Assembly: GCA_026710865.1 (NCBI GenBank)
Contig: JAPOQG010000015.1
Span: forward strand, 1 to 50,771
Reading direction: 5' to 3'
DNA length: 50,771 nt
Source of the DNA: Acidimicrobiaceae bacterium
GTDB taxonomy: Bacteria > Actinomycetota > Acidimicrobiia > Acidimicrobiales > Aldehydirespiratoraceae
In this document: positions 43,992-50,771 of the stretch, piece after piece
Numbering within the stretch: the first letter of the stretch is position 1
Layout: the number at the start of each line of letters is the position of its first letter
Translations under genes and position numbers: made by a program
Notes under the pieces: model-generated
Database searches by the model: none
Told to the model about the DNA's origin: nothing
Seen by the model: the letters and a program-made list of their open reading frames with translations, nothing else

Positions 43992-43997
43992 TAGCCT
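43992..43997 (+). promoter_or_regulatory. -10 box TAGCCT of hisG
   Basis: TAGCCT predicts a start near 44004 and a ~27-nt leader that contains AAGGAA (44019-44024) before ATG 44031, so this transcript is leadered, unlike most others with the same box. Confidence 0.45.
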
Positions 43998-44030
43998 CAG
44001 CGCCGTCGTCAGAGGCTCAAGGAAACGCGG

Positions 44031-44906
44031 ATGCTCAAGCTCGTTCTTCCCAAGGGATCGCTGGAGAAGGCCACACTCGAGCTGTTCGAGGCCGCCGACC
44101 TGCCCGTGCGGCGATCCTCGAACGTGGCCTACAGCGCCACGATCGCCGACCCCCGCATCAGCGACGTGAGGATCCTGCGACCACAGGAGATCCCCGTCTA
44201 CATCGCCGACGGCCTCTTCGACATCGGCATCACCGGCCGGGACTGGGTCACCGAGACCGGCAGCGATGTGGTCACCCTCGGCGAGCTGCAGTACTCCAAG
44301 GCGACGTCGCTGCCGATCCGGGTCGTGCTGGCCGTGGCCGGAGACTCGCCCTACCAGAGTGTCGGCGACCTTCCGCAGGGCGTGCGGGTCTCGACCGAGT
44401 ACCCGGAGATGACCCGGCGGTTCTTCGAGAGTGCCGGCATCGAGGCCCAGATCGCGCTGAGCTACGGCGCCACCGAGGCCAAGGTGCCCGACATCGTGGA
44501 TGCGGTGGTCGAGATCACCGAGACCGGGCGGGCTCTGCGGGCAGCGGGGCTGCGCATCATCGACACCCTGCTGACCTCCTACACCGAGCTGATCGCCAAC
44601 CCCGCGGCAGCGGCCGACGCCGACAAGCGCCACGCCATGGGCCAGATCTTCACGCTGCTGCAGGGCGTGCTGGAGGCCAGGGGCAAGGTGCTGGTGAAGC
44701 TCAACGTGGGCACTGACGCGCTCGACGATGTGATCGAGATCCTGCCGTCCATGAAGGCACCCACCGTCAACGAGCTGTTCCGGGGCGCGGGCTACGCGGT
44801 GGAGACGGTCGTGCCCCGCAGCGAGATCAACATCCTGATCCCCGCCCTGCGCGACCTGGGCGCCACCGACATAGTAGAAATGCCGATCTCCAAGATCGTC
44901 CCCTAG
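44031..44906 (+). CDS. hisG: ATP phosphoribosyltransferase, long form
   Basis: First, feedback-inhibited step of histidine synthesis. The 291-residue length with a C-terminal ACT-like regulatory domain (QGVLEARGKVLVKLNVGTDALDDVIEILPSMKAPTV...) marks the long form that does not need HisZ. The catalytic part shows LVLPKGSLEKATLELFEAADLP, ILRPQEIPVYIADGLFDIGITGRDW, the signature VSTEYPEMTRRFF and SYGATEAKVPDIVDAVVEITETGRAL, which contains the PRPP-binding residues. ATG 44031 with AAGGA 7 nt upstream. Other his genes are not in the window. Confidence 0.96.
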   Translation: MLKLVLPKGSLEKATLELFEAADLPVRRSSNVAYSATIADPRISDVRILRPQEIPVYIADGLFDIGITGRDWVTETGSDVVTLGELQYSKATSLPIRVVLAVAGDSPYQSVGDLPQGVRVSTEYPEMTRRFFESAGIEAQIALSYGATEAKVPDIVDAVVEITETGRALRAAGLRIIDTLLTSYTELIANPAAAADADKRHAMGQIFTLLQGVLEARGKVLVKLNVGTDALDDVIEILPSMKAPTVNELFRGAGYAVETVVPRSEINILIPALRDLGATDIVEMPISKIVP

Positions 44907-44917
44907 GGGGCCTTGCC

Positions 44918-45091
44918 ATGAGATGGTTGAAGTTCGGAGTCGGGCCTGCGATCGGCGTGGGCGCGGGTGGCGGTGCAGGTGTGGGTGCCATCTTCGGGGA
45001 TCCGGGCGTGGGGGCGGCCGTCGGAGCTGCTATCGGCGTCGTGGTCGGACTGGTGATCTCCAGGCGAGGAACGAATCGCTCGGCCTGCTGA
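44918..45091 (+). CDS. 57-residue glycine-zipper membrane protein
   Basis: A small frame 11 nt after hisG: MRWLKFGVGPAIGVGAGGG opens it, then GVGAIFGDPGVGAAVGAAIG and VVVGLVISRRGTNRSAC. It has two hydrophobic halves, Gly at every second to fourth position (glycine-zipper pattern), a basic C-terminal cap and a final Cys. A hairpin of two short membrane helices is likely. Codon third positions are G/C-rich as in real genes here. Co-transcribed with hisG by position; function unknown. Confidence 0.55.
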   Translation: MRWLKFGVGPAIGVGAGGGAGVGAIFGDPGVGAAVGAAIGVVVGLVISRRGTNRSAC

Positions 45092-45104
45092 CCGGCGGCC
45101 GCGG

Positions 45105-45590
45105 TCAGGCGGCGGGGTCGTCGTCTGAGTCGCCGTCGCCAGATTCGGTGGTAGCTGGGTCCTGGGGGCGCTTCTTGAGCTGGACGAAGGCCAGTTGGAT
45201 CTGCGACATGGCCTCGCGCAGGGTGGCCTCGGGCTCGCCGAGCCGGCCCTTCATCCCGTCGAGCAGCGCTCCGAGGGCGTCGATGGCCACCGTCGCCTCA
45301 GTGAGGTTCGGCGGCTGGTCGGCCAGGTGCAGGGCGGCCAGCTCGTAGAGGCCCATGGCGTGGTTGGCCACCACCACCGATGCGGGCACCGACTTGAGCC
45401 GCTCCCGGGACTCGGCCAGCTCCCGTATGTACTGCTCGGCCTGCTCGCGCTCCTCGGGGGACAGGCTGTCGAGATCGAAACCCTCGGGCGCCTCGGCAGC
45501 AGCGTCGGCCGCGGAGGAGCCGGAGGGACCGGCAGTCGAGGGGCGGTCGTCGACGGGGACCTCCCCGCCGGGTGTCCACAGCGTGCTCAT
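45105..45590 (-). CDS. DUF1844 family protein
   Basis: A 161-residue cytosolic protein. The DUF1844 core is VPASVVVANHAMGLYELAALHLADQPPNLTEATVAIDALGALLDGMKGRLGEPEATLREAMSQIQLAFVQL (about 70-145), preceded by an acidic region and a Glu/Gln/Arg helix (LSPEEREQAEQYIRELAESRERL) and followed by an acidic tail. ATG 45590 is preferred because GGGAGG lies 6 nt before it. The divergent position next to infC is typical in Actinobacteria; function is not known. Confidence 0.85.
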   Translation of the reverse strand: MSTLWTPGGEVPVDDRPSTAGPSGSSAADAAAEAPEGFDLDSLSPEEREQAEQYIRELAESRERLKSVPASVVVANHAMGLYELAALHLADQPPNLTEATVAIDALGALLDGMKGRLGEPEATLREAMSQIQLAFVQLKKRPQDPATTESGDGDSDDDPAA

Positions 45591-45625
45591 CCGAACGCCT
45601 CCCGGTTCGCGGCCAGCTACTGATC

Positions 45626-45656
45626 TTGGCCGCTTGCCGCGACCGGCTGCTACCCT
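45626..45656 (+). promoter_or_regulatory. Probable promoter of the infC-rpmI-rplT operon
   Basis: TTGGCC (45626-45631), 19-nt spacer and TACCCT (45651-45656) predict a start near 45663 and an ~86-nt leader before the infC start. The leader could hold a ribosomal-protein feedback site, but no L20-type fold was recognised. Confidence 0.4.
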
Positions 45657-45748
45657 ACCGGGGTCAATCCAGCGGACCAGCGTCCCGGTCGCGGCCGGTG
45701 CGTTCCGCCCGAATACGGAGGTTCCGTGCTCACGAGGAGTGAACGGCG

Positions 45749-46351
45749 ATAGCACCGCCAGGCGACGAGCCCAACATCAACGACCAGATCCGAGCCACCG
45801 AGGTGCGCCTCGTGGGCGAGGATGGTCAGCAGATCGGCATCAGGACGCTTCAGGAGGCGCTGAACCTGGCCCGGGCCGCAGGACGCGATCTCGTCGAGGT
45901 GGCGGAGTCGGCCAACCCGCCCGTCTGCCGCATCATGGACTACGGCAAGTTCAAGTACGAGGCGGCCCAGCGGGCCAAGGAGTCCCGCCGCAAGTCGTCC
46001 AGCGTGATGGTCAAGGAGATGAAGTACCGGCCCAAGATCGGCCGGGGCGACTTCGACACCAAGACCCGCAGAGTCGAGAAGTTCCTGGGCGAGGGCAACA
46101 AGGTCAAGGTCACGATCATGTTCCGGGGCAGGGAGGTCCAGCATCCCGAGCTGGGCAAGAAGATCCTCGACGATGTGGCCGCGACCGTGGAGCACGTCGG
46201 CAAGGTGGAGTTCCAGCCCCGCCAGGACGGTCGCAACATGGTGATGGTGCTCGCGCCCGACAAGCAGGCGCAGGCCCGGCACCGCCGTAGGCTGGAGGCC
46301 GAGGCTGCGATGGCGGCCGCCGAGCCGCCCCCGCCCGGCGCCACCGACTGA
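45749..46351 (+). CDS. infC: Translation initiation factor IF-3, starting at AUA
   Basis: IF-3 checks start codons on the 30S subunit. The protein (200 residues from ATA 45749) shows [20 protein letters not shown] at the N-terminus, the linker-helix signature [21 protein letters not shown], and the C-domain [32 protein letters not shown]. The conserved INDQIR segment lies upstream of the first ATG/GTG/TTG (GTG 45803), and an in-frame TGA stands at 45740-45742. Translation must therefore begin at a rare codon between. ATA 45749 is 9 nt behind GAGGAG (45734-45739). AUU/AUC/AUA starts on infC are known to let IF-3 repress its own mRNA. Confidence 0.9.
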   Translation: MAPPGDEPNINDQIRATEVRLVGEDGQQIGIRTLQEALNLARAAGRDLVEVAESANPPVCRIMDYGKFKYEAAQRAKESRRKSSSVMVKEMKYRPKIGRGDFDTKTRRVEKFLGEGNKVKVTIMFRGREVQHPELGKKILDDVAATVEHVGKVEFQPRQDGRNMVMVLAPDKQAQARHRRRLEAEAAMAAAEPPPPGATD

Positions 46352-46430
46352 AGCCGTCACCGCCTCGCACGCACACCGCCGCGAGCACCAGCACTCCCAA
46401 GTCAGTCACCGGAAGGATCGAGAGCCGGCC

Positions 46431-46622
46431 ATGCCCAAGATGAAGACCCACCGGGGTGCGGCCAAGCGCTTCCGGCGTACCGGCTCCGGCAAGCTGCGGC
46501 GCCGCCGGATCAACAAGAACCACATCCTCGAGAAGAAGTCCCCCAAGCGCAAGCGCCAGCTCCGGGCTCCCGCCGAAGTGTCCTCGTCGGACAAGCGGAT
46601 GCTGCGCGACCTAGGCGTGTAG
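46431..46622 (+). CDS. rpmI: 50S ribosomal protein L35
   Basis: A 63-residue, very basic protein with the L35 pattern [23 protein letters not shown] and [17 protein letters not shown]. It lies between infC and rplT in the universal order. ATG with GGAAGG/GAGAG upstream. Binds 23S rRNA in the large subunit. Confidence 0.96.
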   Translation: MPKMKTHRGAAKRFRRTGSGKLRRRRINKNHILEKKSPKRKRQLRAPAEVSSSDKRMLRDLGV

Positions 46623-46653
46623 CCGACGCGAGCCCCATCAAGGAGACACGACG

Positions 46654-47040
46654 ATGTCGAGAGTGAAGCGACCCGCCCAGTCCAGGCGCCGCCGCCGGGA
46701 GGTTCTCTCGCGGGCCCGGGGCTACTACGGCAACAAGTCCCGTTCGTGGCGGGCCGCCAACGAGCAGCTCATGCACTCCGGCAACTACGCGTTCCGGGAC
46801 CGCAGGGCCCGCAAGAACGATTTCCGCCGGCTCTGGATCCAGCGGATCAACGCGGCGTGCCGCCAGCGGGGAACCTCCTACAGCCGCTTCATCGCCGGCC
46901 TGAAGGCAGCCGGAATCGAGGTCGACCGCAAGATCCTGGCCGACCTGGCCGTCAACGACCCCGACGCATTCTCCGCGCTGGTCGAGACAGCCACCGAGGC
47001 CGCGGCGTCCCAGGCCCAGGCCCAGAGGCCGAGCGAATAG
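46654..47040 (+). CDS. rplT: 50S ribosomal protein L20
   Basis: A 128-residue protein with [78 protein letters not shown] and [21 protein letters not shown], the L20 consensus. It is required for early 50S assembly. ATG 46654 has AAGGAG 8 nt upstream. The last five codons (RPSE-stop) are already part of copy C of the dispersed element, so the natural end of the gene has been replaced or extended by it. Confidence 0.96.
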   Translation: MSRVKRPAQSRRRRREVLSRARGYYGNKSRSWRAANEQLMHSGNYAFRDRRARKNDFRRLWIQRINAACRQRGTSYSRFIAGLKAAGIEVDRKILADLAVNDPDAFSALVETATEAAASQAQAQRPSE

Positions 47041-47144
47041 GCGGAGCAACGCGGCCCATACGGCGCGAGGCCGTGGCCCGAGCGGCCCGTGAGCGCAGCG
47101 AACAAGAGCGGGAATGACACCCCTGCGACGCGACGGACTCTCAG
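47025..47144 (+). repeat. Dispersed ~120-bp element, copy C, overlapping the end of rplT
   Basis: Box 1 GAGGCCGAGCGAATAGGCGG (47025-47044, one base different from the others and creating the rplT stop), core with CGAGGCCGTGGCCCGAGCGG and CCCGTGAGCGCAGCGAAC (about 47066-47114), box 3 GCGACGCGAC (47125-47134). Box 1 to box 3 is 100 nt. Confidence 0.85.
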
Positions 47145-47186
47145 CTATCAGCGCAGCCGCTCAGGCCAGCTGACCGGACCCCAACC

Positions 47187-47290
47187 GCTCGGACCGCGCC
47201 ACAAGCGGGCCGGTGATCTGAATCGGCAGCGGCTCGGGCTGTGCCACATGCGGTCCGGCGATCCGAATCCGCGGCGGCTCGGACCGCAGC
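47187..47290 (+). repeat. 45-bp imperfect tandem repeats before trmH
   Basis: GCTCGG-starting units begin at 47187, 47232 and 47277 (third partial). The first two share the pattern GCTCGG...GCCACA..CGG.CCGG.GATC.GAATC. They fill the space between copy C of the dispersed element and the trmH start. In one frame they read RLGP.HKRAGDLNRQ-like repeats, but no start signal supports a gene. Confidence 0.6.
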
Positions 47291-47306
47291 TTGAGAGGCG
47301 GCCAGT

Positions 47307-48104
47307 ATGAGCGCACCTGCCGCGCTCGGGCCGCGCCATCGGCGGGTCGTCGAGCTGCGGCGCCTCGTGCGCCGGCGCGCGCCGGGCGACGCCACTGCCG
47401 TGCTGGAAGGGCCGCGCACCGTCTCGGAGGCCCTGGCGGCCGGCATCGAGCCTTCGGTCGTGGCCGTTCCCGAATCGGCGGCTGGCAACGCGGCCGCACA
47501 GGAGGTGGTGTCCCGTCTCGGTTCTGGCACCGAGGTGTTGGTGCTGTCGGAGCGGGCCTTCGACTCGGTGGCTCCCGCCAAGAGCCCCCAGCCGATGCTG
47601 GCGCTGGTGGGCAAGCCGCGGGCCCGCCTGCCGGAGTCGGTGTCACAGGACGACCTTGTGCTGGTGCTCGCCGGTGTCTCCGATCCCGGCAACGTCGGCA
47701 CCATCATCCGCTCGGCCGAGGCCTGCGGGGCACGCTGCGTCGTGGTGGCCGGCGGCGCCGATCCGTGGTCACCCAAGGCGGTGAGGGCCTCGGCCGGCTC
47801 GGTGCTGCGGGTGCCGGTGGTCTCCGAATCAGGCGCCGGTGCCGCGCTGGAGGTACTGCGAGCCGCCGGCACGCGGGTGGTGGCCGCTGACCCGAGCGAG
47901 GGGGAGCCCCACGATTCGGGCGTACTCGCTCGTGGGAGCGGACCCGTGGCCCTCGTGCTGGGCTCGGAGTCGCAGGGGCTGGATCCATCGCTCCTCCAGC
48001 ATGTGGACCGGCGGGTCAGGATCCCGATGGCGGGCGGTGCCGAATCCCTCAACGTCGCCATGGCCGCCACCCTGCTGGCCTTCGAATATCGCCGCAGGCC
48101 GTGA
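47307..48104 (+). CDS. SpoU/TrmH-family RNA 2'-O-ribose methyltransferase
   Basis: A 265-residue SPOUT methyltransferase. An N-terminal substrate-binding domain (RRVVELRRLVRRRAPGDATAVLEGPRTVSEAL) precedes the knot domain. Its motifs are VLAGVSDPGNVGTIIRSAEACGA (motif 1, with Asn and the catalytic Arg), VALVLGSESQGLD (motif 2) and VRIPMAGGAESLNVAMAATLLAFEY (motif 3). In Actinobacteria this gene lies between rplT and pheS and is taken to modify 23S rRNA or tRNA; the exact site is not deducible. ATG 47307 is preceded by GAGAGG about 8 nt upstream. Confidence 0.93.
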   Translation: MSAPAALGPRHRRVVELRRLVRRRAPGDATAVLEGPRTVSEALAAGIEPSVVAVPESAAGNAAAQEVVSRLGSGTEVLVLSERAFDSVAPAKSPQPMLALVGKPRARLPESVSQDDLVLVLAGVSDPGNVGTIIRSAEACGARCVVVAGGADPWSPKAVRASAGSVLRVPVVSESGAGAALEVLRAAGTRVVAADPSEGEPHDSGVLARGSGPVALVLGSESQGLDPSLLQHVDRRVRIPMAGGAESLNVAMAATLLAFEYRRRP

Positions 48105-48133
48105 CATCCGGCCCGGCGAGGGTCGGCGGGCTC

Positions 48134-48139
48134 TAGCCT
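48134..48139 (+). promoter_or_regulatory. -10 box TAGCCT of pheS, leaderless type
   Basis: TAGCCT is 7 nt before GTG 48147, in the 42-bp gap after trmH. No leader peptide or T-box is possible upstream of a leaderless start. Confidence 0.5.
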
Positions 48140-48146
48140 TGCTCGG

Positions 48147-49154
48147 GTGATCGAGGGCTACGAGCAGGCCGCCGCCGAGGCCGAGGAGCGCCTCGCTGCG
48201 GCCGCTGATCTTGACGCCGTGTCCGGCATCGAGCGGGAGCTGCTGGGGCGGCGCTCGCGCTTCGCCGACGCCAAGCGCCACCTCGGCGATCTCGACTCCG
48301 GCGAGCGGGCTGCCGCCGGTCGCCGGCTGAACGCGGCCCGGGCCCGGGTGGAGGCCGCGGCCGCCGCGGCCCGCGAGCGTCTCGCAGCCGCCGACCGCGA
48401 CGAGCGCTACGCGGCCGAGCGGCTCGATCTCACCGAACGGCTTCCCCAGACCGTGCCGCTCAGGCGCGGCCGCCTGCATCCGGTGACGCAGGCCCGCGAC
48501 CGCCTCGAGGACGTGTTCGTCGGCATGGGCTACACCGTCGCCGAGGGCCCCGAGGTGGAGAGCGCCTGGTACAACTTCGAAGCCCTCAACATCCCCGACT
48601 GGCATCCGGCCCGGGGCAGCTTCGACACAATCTTCGTGAACCTCGGCGAGCCCGAGGAGGTGATGCTGCGATCTCACACGTCCCCGGTCCAGATCAGGGT
48701 GATGGAGGTGCGCAAGCCGCCCGTGTACATCGTGGCGCCGGGACGGACCTTCCGGACCGACACCGCCGACGCCACCCACCTGCCGGCCTTCAACCAGATC
48801 GAGGGGCTGGCCGTGGACCGCAACATCACCATGGGCGACCTCGCGGGCACCATCGACGAGTTCGTCAGGGCCTTCTTCGGCAGGGAGGTCAAGAGCCGGC
48901 TGCGCCCGTCCTACTTCCCGTTCACTGAGCCGTCGGCCGAGTTCGACATCTCCCGGCCCGACGGATCGTGGCTGGAGCTCGGCGGCTGCGGGATGGTCCA
49001 CCCCAACGTGCTGAGCAACTGCGGCATCGACCCTGAGGAGTGGCAGGGCTTCGCCTTCGGCTTCGGGATCGACCGTCTGGCGGTGATGCGCCACGAGATC
49101 GACGACATCCGCGAGTTCGTCAACAGCGACACTCGCTTCCTGAGGCAGTTCTGA
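48147..49154 (+). CDS. pheS: Phenylalanyl-tRNA synthetase alpha subunit
   Basis: Catalytic subunit of the alpha2beta2 enzyme. The 335-residue protein begins with a coiled-coil arm (YEQAAAEAEERLAAAADLDAV ... AARERLAAADRDERYAAERL, to about 95) and continues into the class II core. Visible are YTVAEGPEVESAWYNFEALNIP, motif 2 region TFRTDTADATHLPAFNQIEGL, FPFTEPSAEFDI, GCGMVHPNVL and motif 3 GFAFGFGIDRLAVMRHEIDDIR. GTG 48147 follows TAGCCT by 7 nt. The last codons (LRQF, TGA) are partly repeated just before pheT. Confidence 0.96.
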   Translation: MIEGYEQAAAEAEERLAAAADLDAVSGIERELLGRRSRFADAKRHLGDLDSGERAAAGRRLNAARARVEAAAAAARERLAAADRDERYAAERLDLTERLPQTVPLRRGRLHPVTQARDRLEDVFVGMGYTVAEGPEVESAWYNFEALNIPDWHPARGSFDTIFVNLGEPEEVMLRSHTSPVQIRVMEVRKPPVYIVAPGRTFRTDTADATHLPAFNQIEGLAVDRNITMGDLAGTIDEFVRAFFGREVKSRLRPSYFPFTEPSAEFDISRPDGSWLELGGCGMVHPNVLSNCGIDPEEWQGFAFGFGIDRLAVMRHEIDDIREFVNSDTRFLRQF

Positions 49155-49282
49155 TGAGAGCGACAGTGCCGGCCGCCGGGGCCCGCCCGGGCCAGCGGGA
49201 CGGGAGTCCGGGCGCTCAGGGGGCCGGCGCGCCTGAGCCAGTTCTGATGGGAGGGCCGGCGGTGCAGGGGAGCCCGCGATGA
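49154..49282 (+). other. 42-codon bridging frame between pheS and pheT
   Basis: ATG 49154 shares a base with the pheS stop (TGATG); the frame runs through Gly/Ala/Pro-rich sequence to TGA 49280-49282, overlapping the pheT ATG 49279 (ATGA). CAGTTCTGATG, which contains the pheS stop, recurs inside it at about 49239-49249, indicating a partial duplication of the junction. Confidence 0.35.
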
Positions 49283-50771
49283 AGGTGCTGCTGTCGTGGC
49301 TCCGGGAGTTCGCGCCCGGTATCGAGGGTGATCCGGCTGCGATCAGCGACGTGCTCACCGCGCTGGGACTGACGGTGGAGGAGATGACCGTCACCGGCTC
49401 GGTGCCCGACAGCGTCGTGCTGGGCCGGGTGCTGGCGCTGCGGCCCCATCCCGACGCCGACCGGATCCAGCTCGTCGATGTCGACGACGGCTCGGGCACG
49501 ACCCTGCAGGTGTGCTGCGGGGCGTTCAACATGGCCGTCGGCGACGTGGTGCCGGTGGCCCGGGTGGGCACGGTGCTGCCGGGCGGGCTGCAGATCGCCC
49601 GCCGCAAGCTGCGGGGCCAGGCCTCCGAGGGCATGTGCTGCTCGGAGATCGAGCTGGAGATGGGCGGCGACGCCGACGGAATCATGATCCTCAACGACCG
49701 GATCGCCGCCGGCGCCGGGCCGGGCACGCCCCTGGCCGAGGCTCTCGGCCTGGAGCCCGACGTGCTCTGGGACCTCGAGGTCGGCGCCAACCGGCCCGAC
49801 GCCCTGTCGGTGATGGGCGTGGCCCGCGACCTCGCGGCCGGGCTGGGGGTGGCCTTCGAGCCGCCCGACTGGTCCACGGACGCCTCCGGCGGTGACATCG
49901 CAGAGTCGGTCGCGGTGGAGATCGTCGACCCCACGCTGTGCGGCCGCTTTGTCGGGCGGGTGCTGCGCAACGTCGGGGCGGGTTCGTCTCCGCCGTGGAT
50001 GGCCAACCGGCTGACCGCGCTGGGCCAGCGTCCCATCAACCTCATCGTCGACATCTCCAACTACGTGATGCTCGAGTTGGGCCAGCCCAGCCACACCTTC
50101 GACCTGGGCCGGGTGAGCCGATCCCGCATCCGGGTGCGCCGGGCCCTCGACGGCGAGACCGTCACCACCCTCGACGGCGTGCATCGCAGCCTCGCCGCTG
50201 GTGACGGCGTCATCGCCGACGGCGACGACGGCGTGATCGGCATCGCCGGCGTGATGGGCGGGGCGTCCACCGAGATCCACGCCGGCACCACCGACGTGCT
50301 GGTGGAGATGGCTTGGTGGGACCCGCCGTCGATCTCGCGCACGGCCAAGCGGCTGAACCTCTCCAGCGAGGCCGCCACCCGCTTCCGGCGAGGGGCCGAC
50401 TGGGGCTACAGCGTCGAGCGCTGCATGAACCGCTTCGTGCAGCTGGCCGCGCAGCATGGTGCCGAGGTGGCGCCCGGCCTGATCGACGAGCGCGGCGACC
50501 TGCCCGATCGCCGCCCGCTGCGGGTGCGCGCCGCCAGGGTCAACAGCCTGCTCGGCACCGGCCTCAGCGCGGACCAGATGGCGGGCCACCTGCGGTCCAT
50601 CGGCTTCGGCGCCACGGTCAGCCGAATTGCGGAGATTCCCGTTGGTGACCGGGCGAAGCGTGCTGGCTTCGATCCGAACGTCGAGCTGTACAACCTGGAG
50701 GTGACCATCCCGACCTGGCGCTGGGACACCGAGACCGAGACCGACATCGCCGAGGAGGTGGCCCGGCTCCA
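49279..50771 (+). CDS. pheT: Phenylalanyl-tRNA synthetase beta subunit, 3' end outside the window
   Basis: The first 497 codons are visible. The N-terminus VLLSWLREFAPGIEGDPAAISDVLTALGL is followed by the EMAP-like tRNA-binding domain (VLGRVLALRPHPDADRIQLVDV, VCCGAFNMAVGDVVPVARVGTVLPGG, about 50-150). The B3/B4 editing domain follows (DLEVGANRPDALSVMGVARDLAA; RPINLIVDISNYVMLELGQPSHTFDL) and then the B5 domain up to TIPTWRWDTETETDIAEEVARL. ATG 49279 has GGGGAG about 6 nt upstream. Complete members have about 800 residues. Confidence 0.96.
   Translation, partial: MKVLLSWLREFAPGIEGDPAAISDVLTALGLTVEEMTVTGSVPDSVVLGRVLALRPHPDADRIQLVDVDDGSGTTLQVCCGAFNMAVGDVVPVARVGTVLPGGLQIARRKLRGQASEGMCCSEIELEMGGDADGIMILNDRIAAGAGPGTPLAEALGLEPDVLWDLEVGANRPDALSVMGVARDLAAGLGVAFEPPDWSTDASGGDIAESVAVEIVDPTLCGRFVGRVLRNVGAGSSPPWMANRLTALGQRPINLIVDISNYVMLELGQPSHTFDLGRVSRSRIRVRRALDGETVTTLDGVHRSLAAGDGVIADGDDGVIGIAGVMGGASTEIHAGTTDVLVEMAWWDPPSISRTAKRLNLSSEAATRFRRGADWGYSVERCMNRFVQLAAQHGAEVAPGLIDERGDLPDRRPLRVRAARVNSLLGTGLSADQMAGHLRSIGFGATVSRIAEIPVGDRAKRAGFDPNVELYNLEVTIPTWRWDTETETDIAEEVARL

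Noticed and set aside
43955..44030. FMN riboswitch or further riboflavin genes near ribD
   Set aside because: No RFN-like conserved blocks are seen upstream of ribD, and the gene is followed directly by hisG.
45657..45748. L20-type autoregulatory structure in the infC leader
   Set aside because: I could not find complementary segments resembling the known L20 binding site; the leader is short and I leave it unassigned.

Overview
The window looks like chromosomal DNA of a high-GC member of the Actinomycetota, most likely class Acidimicrobiia. That placement is an inference from gene order and codon use, not a database match. The supporting gene orders are relA remnant-hisS-aspS; rarA-DUF948-alaS-ruvX-mltG-aroE; aroB-pepQ-efp-nusB-pyrR-pyrB-pyrC-carA-carB-pyrD-pyrF; mihF-gmk-rpoZ-coaBC-metK-priA-def-fmt-rsmB; and DUF1844/infC-rpmI-rplT-trmH-pheS-pheT. 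An actinobacterial-type integration host factor (mIHF) and a helicase-dead PriA agree with it.

Layout. 1-2.9 kb is an accessory patch: a 3'-open DNA methyltransferase (TSPPY motif), a decayed C-terminal remnant of RelA/SpoT, a 5'-truncated DUF222/13E12 HNH endonuclease and a lipoprotein. 3.0-6.4 kb is hisS and aspS, separated by three tandem palindromic units. 6.4-7.0 kb is a VapBC pair on the minus strand. 7.1-20.4 kb holds a membrane protein, rarA, two small envelope or cytosolic proteins, alaS, ruvX, mltG, aroE, a prepilin peptidase, aroB, an M24 peptidase, efp, nusB and a GNAT acetyltransferase. 20.4-23.4 kb is a second accessory patch: a SnoaL-like protein, a HAD hydrolase, a VapBC pair, and an AbrB-type regulator with a PIN-like partner. 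23.5-32.6 kb is a complete pyrimidine operon (pyrR B C carA carB D F) with a PyrR-binding hairpin in its leader. 32.7-42.9 kb is mihF to rsmB and mog. 42.9-45.6 kb is ribD, hisG, a 57-aa glycine-zipper protein and DUF1844. 45.7-50.8 kb is infC-rpmI-rplT, trmH, pheS and the 5' part of pheT.

The core genes are ordinary housekeeping genes: translation, pyrimidine, shikimate, CoA and SAM synthesis, and cell wall. The unusual content lies between genes. (1) Many transcription units start with a TANNNT hexamer only 6-8 nt before the start codon, the signature of leaderless mRNAs; one 24-bp divergent gap carries two such boxes overlapping by 2 bp. (2) A dispersed ~120-bp element with three conserved boxes occurs three times in full and once in part; one copy appears to be translated as an N-terminal extension of guanylate kinase. 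(3) A second family of tandem 47-48-bp hairpins with a 71-72-bp period sits between hisS/aspS and between rsmB/mog. (4) Several operon junctions are joined by tiny open frames whose start overlaps the upstream stop and whose stop overlaps the downstream start; at some junctions the junction itself has been tandemly duplicated. (5) infC appears to start at AUA.

No rRNA, tRNA, CRISPR array or intact insertion sequence was recognised.
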